Assembly: GCA_963402885.1 (NCBI GenBank)
Contig: OY727094.1
Location: 10,914,501 to 10,978,500, forward strand
Direction: 5' to 3'
Source: Antedon bifida
Taxonomy: Eukaryota > Echinodermata > Crinoidea > Comatulida > Antedonidae
Length of the DNA stretch: 64,000 bases
Below, piece by piece: positions 34,505 through 47,136 of this stretch. Every line of letters begins with the position of its first letter. Positions within the stretch are counted from its first letter, which is position 1. Made by a program: the position numbers and the translations under genes. Under the pieces are notes generated by a model. That model saw only the letters and a list, made by a program, of their open reading frames with translations, did no database searches and was not told the origin of the DNA.

Positions 34505-37167
34505 CTAAGTAGAAATCATCTGTAGTCCAATGTTATAACCTTTTGTTTTTGAACCATATCTATAAACGCACACTATTCCCACAGGTTTTTCTATCCAATT
34601 TGTTGCATAAGCTAGGTCCGATTCTTCTGCATTAACTAGACCTAGTGGGCAAAACTGAGACCAGTGTTTACAACCATCTTCACTTAAGTAAAGAGAAAGA
34701 CACTTTTCAGTTGTTTCATTCCCATGACTTGTCATTGCTATTTGGTAGAAACCATCTGTTCTTGTTGTTCGTACAATGCCACCCTAGACATTAAAGAAAG
34801 ATATTATTGTTTATATTTAAATTACAAAAAAGTAGATAGGCCTAGATTTTGTTACTTAAGAAATAACATTGTAACAAGAAATACATACTGGAATATTGTT
34901 GGGTATGCCTAGCTGGCATTTTGGATGTGCTTCTGACGGATCTTCACTCCTCGCATCAAGTTGTCCACATCCTTCATTGCTGATACACTGCATACAGTCA
35001 TTCAATGAGCAGATAAAGTAGATGACTTCTTTGTTTTTTATTTCAAATTTAACAATCTAATGAAATAATGTGTTTGCATATCAAACAAGGTTTTACACCA
35101 AATCTTTGATGAAATAGAACACACTTTTTTGTATGATATGATTATTACCTGTGTGTGATTTCCTAAGGTACTATCTAGTGATTTAACAGCAGTTACAATA
35201 TTCCAGGTACGACCATCATCAGTACTTTTCATTACAAATACCTTTTCTGCAACAACAATTTGTCATAACAATTTCAATACAGTTTTATCATTCCCATTCT
35301 TTAACATTACTGACACTTTACTTTGGCAAGTTGTCTTACTTTCATTATTCTCTAGTTTCCAACATGCAACAACCAATTCGTTCGAATTTACGCACACACA
35401 TTTTTTAATCGCTAAAAAACAAAATAAAATAGTATAGTTAGGTACAAAATTTGCTAAAAATGTTACACCATACTGCTTTGCATGCATTACTATTTTCTAG
35501 TGCATATACATTTACTTCAGTAAAACAATATCATTTTACAATATCTTTCACAATAAACCATATATGAAGAAATTAGTAAAATATATTACACGTACCACTG
35601 TAGTTGGAAAGTTGTTCTGGTTGCATCATTAATTGTGACAAAGCATAATACTCGTAAATTACCTAGCAGAACTAACAACTGTTATACAAACCAAATTATA
35701 CTGACTATAAATGCCTGTCAAATCAACTTTTACATCATATGGTCCTTTCCAACTGTTTCCACTGTCATTAGTTGTCATCCTTATTATCTTCCTCTCCTTG
35801 GTGTTATTATCTTGACTAATACACATTAAAATCGCGATTCCATCTTCCTTACTTGTCACAATTGGTACTAGATTTGGAATGCTTTGCAGTAAATAGTAAA
35901 TATATATTATTTTTAAATGTATTAAGAACCATCACTGTAATTTTATAAAGGTTATTAATTTAGAATAATTTCTCAAAGGTAGTTTATATAATTAAAATGT
36001 TAATAATTGTAAATATCAGTTTGTTTGTATTGCTGTATAAATAATTATCAAAAATTGTCAATTAGCCCAGGTTGGTCAACATATTTCAGACTTTATTGAT
36101 TTACTATAATACTTTATAATACCTTGCATCTTCTTCTTTCACAATCACTTGTGGATGTTGCCATTGTATCCGACTCTCGTCGATAAGTGTTCCCCTGCGC
36201 ATTACTACTGAGTTGTTTTGTTCACAAAAGACAAGACAATTATTGTTAATATAAATAACAGCTGGTTTCCTGAAAAACAAGAACATTTTCTTACCAAAAA
36301 AAAAAACAGTTTTGAAAAACAAAATTATGAGATTAATAATTTGTATATGAATCTCCCACATTACATAGACAATTAAAACAAAACTATTGGGATTTTTAAA
36401 AGATAGCAGATTGTAAAATCTCAACAAAATTGAGAAATTGAGGGAGAATTAAATAATATAACGGTTATGCTAGCTATCTGGAATCTAGTTTAATTCCGAA
36501 TTGTCATAACATAAAATAAATGACTAATATAGTATCTAAACAAGTTTAACTATGAATAAAATACTTATTATTTATTGACAGGCAGCCCCTTGAACTAGTG
36601 TAATACAACATTTGACAAAACATGGACAATCAGATTTATTTACATATTCTACAGGCTCTTTGCCTACATGAAACAGTTCCAAAACGATTATAAAAATTTA
36701 TTCCGAGTTTTGTAGATACGTTTAGAGGCAATTTATAGGCATGGGAAATTATTTTTCAACCAATCAAATTGTTTTTGTGACTAAAACAATGGGACACGAC
36801 CAATATGTTGCGAAACATCGCTGTTATCTTAATCAGCTACAATTGTTGCTTTTACAGTACGTCGAATATATTCATGTTAATAATTATTCCTTTTTGTGAT
36901 CCTTAGAATATTTATTGCTAGTACTTTGCAATGTAATCATAACAGCACAACAAATGATTTATTTCAAATTCAACGTGTCCTTGACAAATGTATTATAAAC
37001 AATCTTTCTTTCTTCCCAAGGATAACCTCCATTTTAACATTTCCTTTTTTAAAACTATGATTAAAGTTTTATTCAAAGCTATTATTAAGATGATACCAGT
37101 TTAAACAGATATTTTATTTAAATTTACCTGTAAATGTTTCCTGGTTCAATATCAGTGAAGACATTCC
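34505..37167 (-). CDS. Gene E: sialidase (NEU/GH33-type) domain, probably catalytically inactive
   Basis: Eight exons encode about 345 residues with the hallmarks of a six-bladed sialidase. These are an N-terminal arginine motif (IYRKPAVIYIN), the QW strand after VMRRGT, a PNLVP strand, three Asp boxes (TNDSGNSW, STDDGRTW, SEDGCKHW) and the C-terminal SDLAY/VCVYRYG region. Overall order matches animal NEU enzymes. Compared with them, the first arginine is kept. The acid-base aspartate loop between LVFCEQ and NNSVVMRRG is deleted, glutamate stands where the nucleophilic tyrosine precedes SDL (NAEESDL), and the second and third arginines are not at their expected places (FICS; TTEKCLSLYL). A lectin-like pseudoenzyme is inferred. 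Introns of about 71 and 75 nt explain an apparent stop at 35263-35265. Confidence 0.78.
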
Positions 37168-40100
37168 CTGTAAAAAAAAGAAAACAATATTTATAATAGG
37201 TTCAATATTCTTATTTGTACCATAAATGATTTGTTTTGATAATGTACTGTAGAGCCTAATGTCAAAGGAAAATATCTTTTAATATTACAGGACACTTTTG
37301 TTTTCTTTAATTTTAATTCTAAAAAGCAAAACAAACAAACAAAGTATTGTCTTGAAACTATTTGGTATTTATAACAGTTTTTCCAGAAATATTTGGTTTC
37401 AAGAAGATTATGAACATCCGTATTTTAGGTACATTCAATCTATGTATAAGAAAACCTTTAATGTCTTTACACGTTAGCATTTAGTAAACATTTTCGTAAC
37501 TAGTATTTATATTTTTAATTGAAGTTTTTAAAAGGAATATATGCTTACTGTTTATAACTTTTTATAATTATACCGTATGTACCGTACAATACTACTGAAA
37601 AGCGAAGCTCCGTAAACCATGGGTCGCGGCCCGAAGTTGGGCTGTGTATGCACAACACAATTTGTATCTGTCAATTGCGGCTACTTGTATAAATTGTGTT
37701 TGGTTATATCTAACCTGGACTACTTAGTGCATATTGTGATATCATGAATACTCGTTATTTAATTTGTATAACACAATCAATCTATGCATAATTGGCATTT
37801 GCATAGTTGGTACACATAACTAATGATTACTCTTCAGTAATTCTATTGCATTATATTTTACTAACACTTCAACAACTTACAGGCTACAAAATAGGCTTGT
37901 GGGCCGCAGCTTGAGAAATTGAAAAGTACAAACAACGTTAAAGTTTTAGTGATGTCATAAGTACCTTTATTTTTAACGTAAAACGCAGCTTACAAGAAAC
38001 AGTGAAGTGTCGAGACGATGAATTTTTTTAGATTCAGATTATCTGGTCGAACACATGATGATATTGAAGGGCGAAAACGAAATTACATGCATTATATGTT
38101 AATAGTTATGGCAATTTAATTTAATATCTTACGGTTTCTAACACGACACAGTGACGATATCATGTGCGTTATAAAGGAGAAAAGCTAGATTGTGCTGATT
38201 TCCTATTTCACATTGGTCAGGAAATCAGCGCAATGTTTACCCTCCAAATAAAAACAATACAAATGCCATTTTTGGAGACGTATAGACGATATTCTTAAAC
38301 CATGGTTGTGGCTAAGGTATATTTACTTCATTATGTTGGTCAATGGTATAGCTGGATGACCGGGTCACGACTTGAACCCGAGAACCGTATTTTAGTCCGT
38401 AAAATAAAAAGCGTCAGAAAGTATTTGTGGATGTGTTAACTTGATTTAAATTATTATCATAATGAAAAAGCTATAACAATATACTTACATGGTGCATACA
38501 GATTTGCTGTTATTTCATGAGTTATGTTCTTCTTACGCAGATTACATATGTACACTCCAGCATCAGTTAAAACTACCTTCTTAAATTCTAACCGTGTTTC
38601 ATTAAGACCAATAGTTCCTTTGTTTGCTTCTTCTACCTGTTTTATCCTCTGCATTGATTCACTAGAAGACCTTATCAATTCCTTTCCATCAACAGTCTTC
38701 TTATACCAACGAACAACAATATCTTTATCACTTTCATATTTGCACGTTAAAACAGCATTTTCTCCAGGTGTTGTAAAACAATCATCCATGTCTTTGAAAA
38801 AATATGTAACAAATGAGAGAATAGCAAGGAAAGTAGTCACTGTTAGCTATGTAGTAGAATTATTAGAATAGATGCAAATAAACAATGTTGTATTACTCCA
38901 CTTCATTTAAAAAACAGCCTTACACTTGATTAAAGTGGGAAATACTATACAGTATATAAGATTCAACTAGACATACATTTTCACTAGATGGAGAATCTAA
39001 AAAACTATTTTTCCTCAAATAATTAGGTATTTTTAAACAAAAGAGCGGGACAATCCAAGAAACCCGTAGCTCGTCTGATGCCCTTAACCAACGGACAAAA
39101 AGACAAGAAATTAAATATGATTAGTACTTGCATTTGGAAGATGGATAGATAGCATACACAGACATGACCTACTCATTGTGATAGGAGATGAAAATGAAGG
39201 GTATGGAGATGTAATGAAGAAACATGGCATTGGAAGAAAGAAGCGAAAATAAAGAAAAACTTGTCGACGGTTGCGGACGAAACAGCTTAAAAGTGATAAC
39301 TGGTACAATCTTTTCACATCGAAATATACACAAATACATCTGGAAATACACAGGAGGAGTGAAAAACATCCACAATAGATCATAAAAAAATCAATCAGTA
39401 AGCAACAAAGTTCATCGATAAGAGAGTTGCTGACATCGCAAGTGACCATCTAAATCGTACGCAAATTCAATTGAAACTAAAAAGTAAGCATTAGCACAGA
39501 AGTAACAGGATTACGTTTGACACTAATGAGCTTGAACATTCTGAGAGGAGCAGACAGTCGGTGAGGAAGACGTTGGGGAAAGAAATGGAGTAACAGTATA
39601 ACTGCATACAAGGAAACTGGAAAAGAAGTACTTGGCTACAAGATGCAATAACAAAAGCAAAGCATAACTAAGTACTCGTGGAAGAGAAAATTGATTGTCT
39701 TGTCTGGAATAATGGAAAATTGAGACAACAGGAAATTGAATATCTTTCAATTCAAATGCTTTAAGAAGAATCTTGAAGATCAGATGTTGTGTTTAACATA
39801 GAAATAATTAGCAAAACTAAAGTTAAAATAATTAGTGATGAAGTGTAAATAAGAATGTATGTAGAAGTAGCTAGATAGGCAATGTTCTGACAATAAATTG
39901 TATAAAATAAATAAATTTAATTGTATGCCCGCATTATCATGGATACCGGAAGGGTCGACCCAAAACAACCTGGAAAGAGATCATGTAATGAAGCGGAGTT
40001 GTGGCTTGGTGGTTATGATGCTTGGCTACCACTCCAAGGGTCCTGGGTTCAAGTCCCGTCACATGTCAGGATTTTTTCTAAGGACCTAATTACTCCACTC

Positions 40101-43100
40101 CCAAAGACTTGTAATAAGACTTTGTTTATGTAGAGCATCTTGTGTATATGTTTGTCTTGTGAACCTCTGAGGGTCCCTAATGATCAGCAATAGCTGGATG
40201 GATCACCCTCATTAAATATGGTTTTAAAAAAAAATAAATAAAAAAAAAATAAAGAAATAAATAAACAGAAGCTAGAAAAAGATCTGATTGGAGATAACAC
40301 GTTGTAGCCTTATGGAACACTCGGCCCAAAGAGGATAGGTAGGTATAACACATTGTATGCAAATAGATAATCAGGTGTAATTAGAAAATAACAAATTGAT
40401 TTGTTTAAAAAAAGAGAGTTTAATTGCATCTTGTTTTAATGTTAAAAAGGCAAAAGCTCTTTAAATTATACTTACCTCGTACATACAAATTTGCTATGAT
40501 TCCATGCGTTACTTTCTCAATCTTGCCCTCTACAGATGTCATATTCTTACTCAGTTCACAGATGTACTCTCCTGCATCATCAAAAGTTACCTTTTCAAAC
40601 TCTAAAGTTGATTTTGTACTGTCAAAGGTTGCTTTGTATCTTCCCTGTATTCTTGTTGCCATATTTGATTCATCAGAAGACCACATAAATTTCTTTACAT
40701 CGAAAGTCTTTTTATACCAATTAACAGCAATCTCTTTATCCTCACTTTCATACTTGCAAGTTAAAACAGCCTTTCCTCCAGATTTTAGAAAACAATCATT
40801 CATGTCTTTAAAAAGTAATAAATTCAATTTTTTTTTAAACGAAATACCTGTTTTCTGCTGCATAACGCTGATTTGAAAATAGATTAAAAAATGTTTGCTA
40901 AATTTGTGCTCATAAAAAAGTGTTTCAATCATCAGTGAGTGGCAATAAACGAAAGAAACGTTAACAATACCCAATATGCAATGCGCTTAGTAGGCGGTCA
41001 AATATTTTTCTAGTTGTTATGCTACTAGAAAATGTAGGTGAATTTATGAAAACAGTAATTATAAATAGGTGTTTTTTGGCAGCAAAAATAACAGGATTAA
41101 GTGGATAAACTATTTATCATTACTTAAATGTTTGTCGTTGTACAGAAGGAGCAAAATTATAGAGTAATACACTTATCAACGTTAAGATAATATTCCATAC
41201 ATTCAATTTGTCTAAAAATAATTAACATCAATTAAGAATGCAGTAATATGGTATATTCAACAAACATGGAGATATAAAATAAGTACTTCCATAGTTGAAT
41301 TAAACCAAAACTTGTCACAAGATGTAACTGGATAGTGTTTCAATTTGTTGTTCAGGTGTTGCTAATGTTTGCTAATATTTCTTAATACTCTTTCATGGTA
41401 AATTTGCTCATGTAGGTTATTTAACTTGGCATTATATACTTACAGCCCAGATCTACAACTTTTAAATTGCAGTTTGCCAAGTAAACAATATCCTTTTTAT
41501 CTGTCACACATTTGAGGCGGTAGTCACCAGCATCAGAATGTTCAACTTTTGAAATTGTAAGATAGCCTTTCAGTGTTGCTGTATCAAAATGTACACACAA
41601 TCTGCCAGAACATTTTGAACTTCCAACTTTCTTCCATTTCCCGGATTCAAATTTTTCAAAAATAACTTCATCAATATGTGGAGGATTTGACAACATATAA
41701 AAAGGAATGATAGCGTCTTCTGCTAAACAAATTATACGTTTTTCCCTTGTAAATAATGCATCTAAAACAACAAACAAATGCCATGTACGTTAAATATGTA
41801 TAAGTATCTGTAAATATCAATGGTATTATTCTAAAAAGAATTAACAAATATAAATATCTTATTGTTTATTGTAAGTACTTCAACACTTTACTATTTTAAT
41901 AAAACCATGATTTGTTTCTACAATATATATTAAAACACGTACGAAAACTGAATTTGCAAAATAGACTAGACCAAGACGATTTTAAATTGAACATTTGATG
42001 TTAAGCCCAAAGAACCTATTGGGGAACACCACTGGCTGGCCTTGCGCAAGTTCTTGCCTTTTAAGAGATCCAAAATGCATACGTGTTAAATTAGAGATCC
42101 TGTATTGTATTGAAATGTATTACTTTCCATACTAAACAGATCGCATACCACAACACCACACAGTACATTATGCATAGTATTGTTTGATGTGTGGTGATGT
42201 AGGATGTGCATGGTGTTTGGCAGGACTGCAACCAAGTACTAGATTTGTTTAGCTAGGCATACAAATCAACTGATCAATTACTGTATCATACTGTTTAGGC
42301 CACTAAAGTATACTTTAAAAATTACGAAATAATACCAAAACAAATTTTAATTTAGTATCTAAAATAAATGTTTAAAATAGGAATACTACAGCAAATTTCA
42401 ATGCAAAAGATAAAACATTAGGTTGAGTTAAGCACATTGTTTTACAATGCATATGTATTACACACCATATCCACGTCCCTTGTTTCCCAAATCCGTAACT
42501 GTACAGTGTTAATTAATTATCTAAATAAATTACCTTTAGCTACTACTGCTAGCTTTGTAGAAGCTTTCAGATTTTTTTCTCCTTCAATTGGTTGAATTTC
42601 ACATTGATACGTTCCAGTATCACCAATTATAACATTGTTTTTTTTCTTTAACGAGAGAATGTTATTTTGGTAACATTTAACTTCAAAATTAGGATTTTTA
42701 GAACAATCCTCGATTTCATCTTCTTTAATTTTCTTCCACTTGTAACCTGTTAACGGCATATCTGCTGGTCCATATATGCACTTCATTTCAAAATTATTGA
42801 TACCAAGTGTTGCTGAGTACTCTGGGTTTACCATCTGTATCCCTTTAAAAATATCATGTAAATCATACATTTTGCTGTTATAAATTGTGGTTTAAACGAT
42901 ACATGAACTGAAACCGAGTATAACATAACCCGTTTTCACACAAAAAGATTAAATAAATATAGATGAGATAGTTTTTATATTAATAGTAGATTTATTTGGT
43001 ATATTTTATAGATATAAATGGAAAATCAAAAAGTTAAAACAGATCTTGTTGTTGACCCTTGACATTACTGCAAATAAACACGTCACCATATACAAAATAA

Positions 43101-45773
43101 ACCAAAACCAATCTATCATGGAAATTTAAAATCAATAAAAGGAGGAATGGGAACATGGGTATATACTGGTGTATTTAAAGAAATAAAAGCAGCATCACTC
43201 CTTTATTGCAAATGAGTTCGTTGAAATAGGGAATTTATTATAAGAATGTTAGTCAACTAGTGTAACATAGTAGTACACACTTTCAAGATTTATAGTATAT
43301 TAACATTGGTGTACAAATACCGCTTAAAAAACTAATAAAAAATCTAAAAACACAGCAAGTGGAGGTGGGTGGTGTTCAATTAACATATTATACTGCAACA
43401 TTGCATTGCAACTGATTCCCTCACTGATTTCTTTGTAACAAAAATAGGCATATTACAATTGAAGCAATACATTGGTACAAAAACATGCAAAAGGCAAATC
43501 TGAAAATTCAAATAATAAAACATTCAAAGACATGAATTAAAAAATCAATATTAGCAAATGCTACAATAGTATACAGACCTATCGTTTAAAACAAATTCCT
43601 GGCACTCGTGAGAGAAAACGAAAAAAGTCGGAATAATTTCCTATAATGCTCAGTATCTTTCTTATAAACTGATTTTGTTCCCAAACCTAACCATTTTGTT
43701 ATGCTTCTCTTCGTATGACTATGCATTCATTCAATAAACTAGTAACATCACATCAATATGAAAAATGGATATTTTTATAAATTGTAAGAAAGATTTACTT
43801 GTTAAGATAGATAAAATAAAAAATAAAAAGAAGAAACAATAACACAGACCTCGGAGTGAAAAATAATAAATTAAAATAAAATTTATAAAAACTCACAATA
43901 AACAGATAAACTGCTGTGAACTGGATGTTGCTGTCTACTGCCCTCTATGTTGCAGCTGTACGCCCCTGAATCAGATTTTACAGGATTTTGAACTCTTAGG
44001 CTGATTCTTCCTCTACCATTGGTAAACACTTTAAAAGACAATTTATACACAGGTATGTCACAATCATCTTTTTTATATGCTTTTAATTTAACTAATTATT
44101 TCAAAGTTAATTAAGCAAAAAATAAAATTGACTTGTATATACTATAATATAAATAAGCTTTGAAACTTGATCAATTCTCATCAATCATCTCATCATCAAT
44201 AATGTCATCATCAATTTATAACTGTAAAATTGAAAGAATGTATATTAATGTTACTTACTTGAATATGAAGTTTCAGATCTAAAGAAAAAGAAAAAGTGTA
44301 ATAATAATATTTTTCAGGGAAATATATAAGATTGACTAGGTACATCCATACCATCCACATATCAGAATGTCATACAAGTTTGTTAATTTCTGGATGGTTA
44401 TCGGATGATAAAAAGGTGCAGTTGCGAATGAACCTTTTAGGCATTATGGTTGAAGTACTTAATTTTGAATTACTTTGTATATAAAACCGTTTCAACAATT
44501 CCATGAACTGTTATTTTCACAATAAAATGAAATCATATATCCTGACAGATCCTGAACAGGTAAAAGCCATGTACAAAGAAGCAACCCATTTTAATGATTA
44601 CAAAATCCAGTACAAAAACATTACAAATTCAAGCAGGCAAACTTATACACTACAAAAATATAAGAAACAAGAATATTTAAAGAAAGAACTGCATTTGAAC
44701 GATTGAAATGAAATGTAAAATATACAGGGTATGCTTATACCCAGTGGTGTAATTTTATTAAAACAGTAGCCATGATTTTTATATTATGCTTGTGAAACCA
44801 TTAAGGTATTTATTAGACCTCTTATATTAAATGTACCCTGTTAAAACAAGTTTAATAATTTTATAATCTCTTCTAGCTACTGAAAAAATTATATAGATAA
44901 TAATTTGCAAAGCCGCAGTGCTTTGATAAAAGAAATAAAAAATCAAGTTTAGAGTTAAAAATGCCAATTTCAAAGCCGTCTTAAAATGAGCAATTGAAGG
45001 AACCTGACGGATGGATATACGGTAAACCGTATTTTGCGCTATACAACTAATTTAAAACCATTAACCATTAATCAAATATTTCATGTATGTTATGATGTTT
45101 TTCCAAAATAATATCAAATATGTCATTAACGGCCAGTTGCGACCATACATTATAATAATTATCGATCTATAATTTCTCCTGTTTCATATATTTTGTTGTT
45201 GTTATATAATATATATATATAATTGTTATTGTGCTACATGACTATGTTAAAAATTAATAAGCATTTTCTTATCAGTGGGTGGATAGATACAAACAAAAAT
45301 ATTATCAGATGACTAAATATAGGTAATAAAATTTGAATTTTAGCCTACGTTTCTGGTGTTTTTATTCAACTTCAGATTTTTATTTTCATGCTATAGCAAA
45401 CATTATCCATTGTATACCCTACCCATACTTTTTTTTATTGCACTATTTTCATTTTATAGGGTTCTCCGGACATGGGATTACATTGGTTAAACTACCTAAC
45501 TATAAATATAAATAAACGGAACCCTTTAAGAACAGAATTATCATATGTGATAATAAAGTAGAATAGTGAACATTATAGCAGCATAAAAATGAATGTACGT
45601 GTAGCTTAAAACATGAACAAAAACATAAATGTTTTTAAACATTGGTTCAATTGAAGTGATTGTAATGTTGATGAGTAAAGACACCATGTGATTAAGCAAT
45701 TTAAACAAAATAAAATTTGCTGGAAATTGATTTATAATCTACAAACCATTACCTTTGTTCGTCTTTCCCTACA
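34505..45773 (-). CDS. Gene E: multi-Ig protein with C-terminal sialidase-fold domain
   Basis: Exons in transcript order: 45773-45758 (16 nt, tentative), 44280-44261 (20 nt, tentative), 44028-43897 (C-terminal half of an Ig domain), 42842-42534 (Ig), 41761-41444 (Ig), 40805-40476 (Ig), 38791-38489 (Ig), 37167-37128, 36269-36123, 35881-35734, 35662-35596, 35411-35322, 35246-35149, 35056-34889, 34783-34505 (stop TAG). Phases are consistent throughout; all Ig exons end in phase 1, as in the neighbouring receptors, and the first ends LSVYC like the receptor exons (TVYC). No transmembrane segment follows the sialidase fold, so the product is probably secreted, or anchored only if the unseen N-terminus does so. 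The start and signal peptide were not found between 44.3 and 46.6 kb. Confidence 0.75.
38489..44028 (-). CDS. Gene E: tandem Ig domain region
   Basis: Five exons encode Ig units. 44028-43897 holds a half domain (KSDSGAYSCNIEG). 42842-42534 has cysteines in MKCIYG and YQCEIQ with tryptophan in YKWKKI. 41761-41444 has CLAE and RLKCVT and an extra CSGRLC pair. 40805-40476 has LTCKYESE, NWYKK and YICELS. 38791-38489 has LTCKYESD, RWYKK and YICNLR. The last two are recent duplicates of each other: both begin after a shared acceptor with M(N/D)DCF and end IANLYVR or TANLYAP. All are phase 1-1, which allows domain gain and loss by exon duplication. Confidence 0.8.
39110..39600 (+). mobile_element. 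Non-LTR retrotransposon endonuclease relic
   Basis: The plus strand in a gene E intron encodes, across frame changes, LLIVIGDENEGYGDVMKKHG, LVDGCGRNSLKVITGTIF, SHRNIHKYIWKY and RVADIASDHL. These match the C-terminal half of the LINE exonuclease-endonuclease-phosphatase domain (G-D-x-N, then the S-D-H block). Several stops show that it is dead. A SINE follows at 39996. Confidence 0.6.
39996..40250 (+). mobile_element. tRNA-derived SINE, family 2
   Basis: A 5' tRNA-like head carries an A box (TGGCTTGGTGGTTATGATGC) and a B box (GGGTTCAAGTCCCG at 40045-40058). It is followed by a unique body (AGACTTGTAATAAGACTTTG, AGCTGGATGGATCACCCTCA) and an A-rich TAAATAAA tail. The copy at 16238-16045 on the other strand shares head and body, which defines the family inside this window. 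Confidence 0.75.
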
Positions 45774-46029
45774 ACAAAAGAAAACAAGAAACAAAACATA
45801 AACAGTACATTATTGAAACATAGCTATGACATGATAAATAAATATTTTGATAGAATTACAAGTTTAAAGAAATTATGTGTCAAGATTCATTATTTTGCTG
45901 CATAAAATATGATCAATTTAATTTCTTTTTTAGACATTGTTAAAAAAAAAAATTGAAAAAAAATAATAAAAACTTGTAAAATTGACCTAAAAAAAGGAAA
46001 ACATGTATTATGTGGTGTATAGACAGTGT
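44300..46029. other. Region expected to hold the 5' exons of gene E
   Basis: Only a 16-nt candidate exon (45773-45758, acceptor TTTCTTTTGTTGTAG, donor GTAATG) is visible. No signal peptide or N-terminal half of the first Ig domain was recognised on the minus strand. The plus-strand open frames at 44503-44706 and 45333-45515 show no known features. Confidence 0.35.
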
Positions 46030-46470
46030 TCTCTAAAAAGAGTATCTTTGTGTGCATGTTTGGGCTGTGAGAACTTTGTGTACATTTAAAGTAACTAAAA
46101 TGCAGTTTTTCAGATTCCGAGTCAATTATAAATAAGTGTAAAATTCTGCTGCATTTTGCATTAAAAAATGTAAACTGACTGCATTTCTGCTAAATGTGTG
46201 CTCCCAAATAATCATTTAAATTAGTGGTTGGTTATTGACAAAAAGGTTAACATTACCCAAAATGCAATTTTCAAGTTATTTTGGTTTGTTTAAATGCCGT
46301 TCTATCCCTTTGGTGTTTTAACCATTATTGTTTACGCTGCCATTTAACCGGTAAATTAACAATTGTTCCTGTTTCTGCTGCCAAGAAATTAAGGGTAATT
46401 ATTCACACAATTATTAATCGGTTATTGTTTCGCAAGATTATAAGTGGAACATTTAAATATAATATTTTTA
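46030..46470. repeat. Left end of duplicated block (3' flank of gene D)
   Basis: Counterpart of 480-870, with scattered substitutions and small indels. It separates the gene D stop from the poorly defined 5' end of gene E. Confidence 0.7.
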
Positions 46471-46606
46471 TATTGCATACAAATTAAAAGAAAAGAAATA
46501 ATAACAATTATATAATAATTAACAATTTCTGGAAATAAACATATCTGAATCAAGTGAAACAACAATAAAATTAAACAAAAATAAATTATTATTGTGGATA
46601 CAACAA

Positions 46607-47136
46607 CTATATACCTTTCCTGACAAGCTTTCCGTGTGACATTTCCATATATGGTGTTTGCTCCTCATTATCTATTATTCTTCCTGAGGTACTGACTTGT
46701 AAATCAAGATCAGCGTATTGAATCTCTTTCTATGATTTATCATAAACTAATTAAGACATATTCTTAACAAAGTACAAACATATACATACAAATATACACA
46801 AACGTTGCACCAGAAATAAATTATATAAACAAGAAAAGTAGTTAAGGATGTACTGCATAAACTTTATCAGCTTTCAGTTTCTAAAGGACTCAATTGCAAT
46901 ATCATTTTCATTACCATTCTTGCGATTGTTGATATAAGACACAATAGGGATCATATAAACACAATCGCTTGAAAAGGTGTTGGCAATATGTTTGCTTTGT
47001 TTTAGCACATAGGGTGTGTTTAAGTCTTCATACCTAGTAGGGGAAGTGTATTTGTAAACCGTTCATCTAAACAGAGTATTTTTTAAAACTAGAAATACCT
47101 TGGACTTTTCTTCTTCAAGTTCAATCTGTGTTGTTC
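46607..47136 (-). CDS. Gene D: second, terminal ITIM/YMEM cassette
   Basis: Linker 47136-47099 (GTTQIELEEEKSK) and terminal exon 46729-46607. After IQYADL and TPYMEM the exon reads through the old donor into KLVRKGI and a TAG stop at 46609-46607. It shares diagnostic bases with the first D copy (GCTCCTCATTATCTATTATT) rather than with gene A (GCTCTTCATTATCTATTACT). Confidence 0.8.

Noticed and set aside
35263-35487. Nonsense mutation in the gene E sialidase domain
   Set aside because: The TGA lies inside a 75-nt GT-AG intron (donor at 35321) that keeps phase and joins ESKTTCQ to KKVFVMKS as expected for the fold.
37610-37920. Possible hAT-type transposon (GGTCGCGGCCCG and GGGCCGCAGCTTGAGAA)
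   Set aside because: The ends are only loosely complementary and no target duplication could be defined.
38346-38410. SINE-like B box (antisense of CGGGTTCAAGTCG)
   Set aside because: No matching A box or family body nearby; too short to call.
40424-40876. 150-residue plus-strand open frame
   Set aside because: Antisense shadow of the gene E Ig exon 40805-40476.
45758-46729. Read-through splicing of gene D into gene E
   Set aside because: Phases are formally compatible, but Ig domains would follow a cytoplasmic tail, which makes no topological sense.
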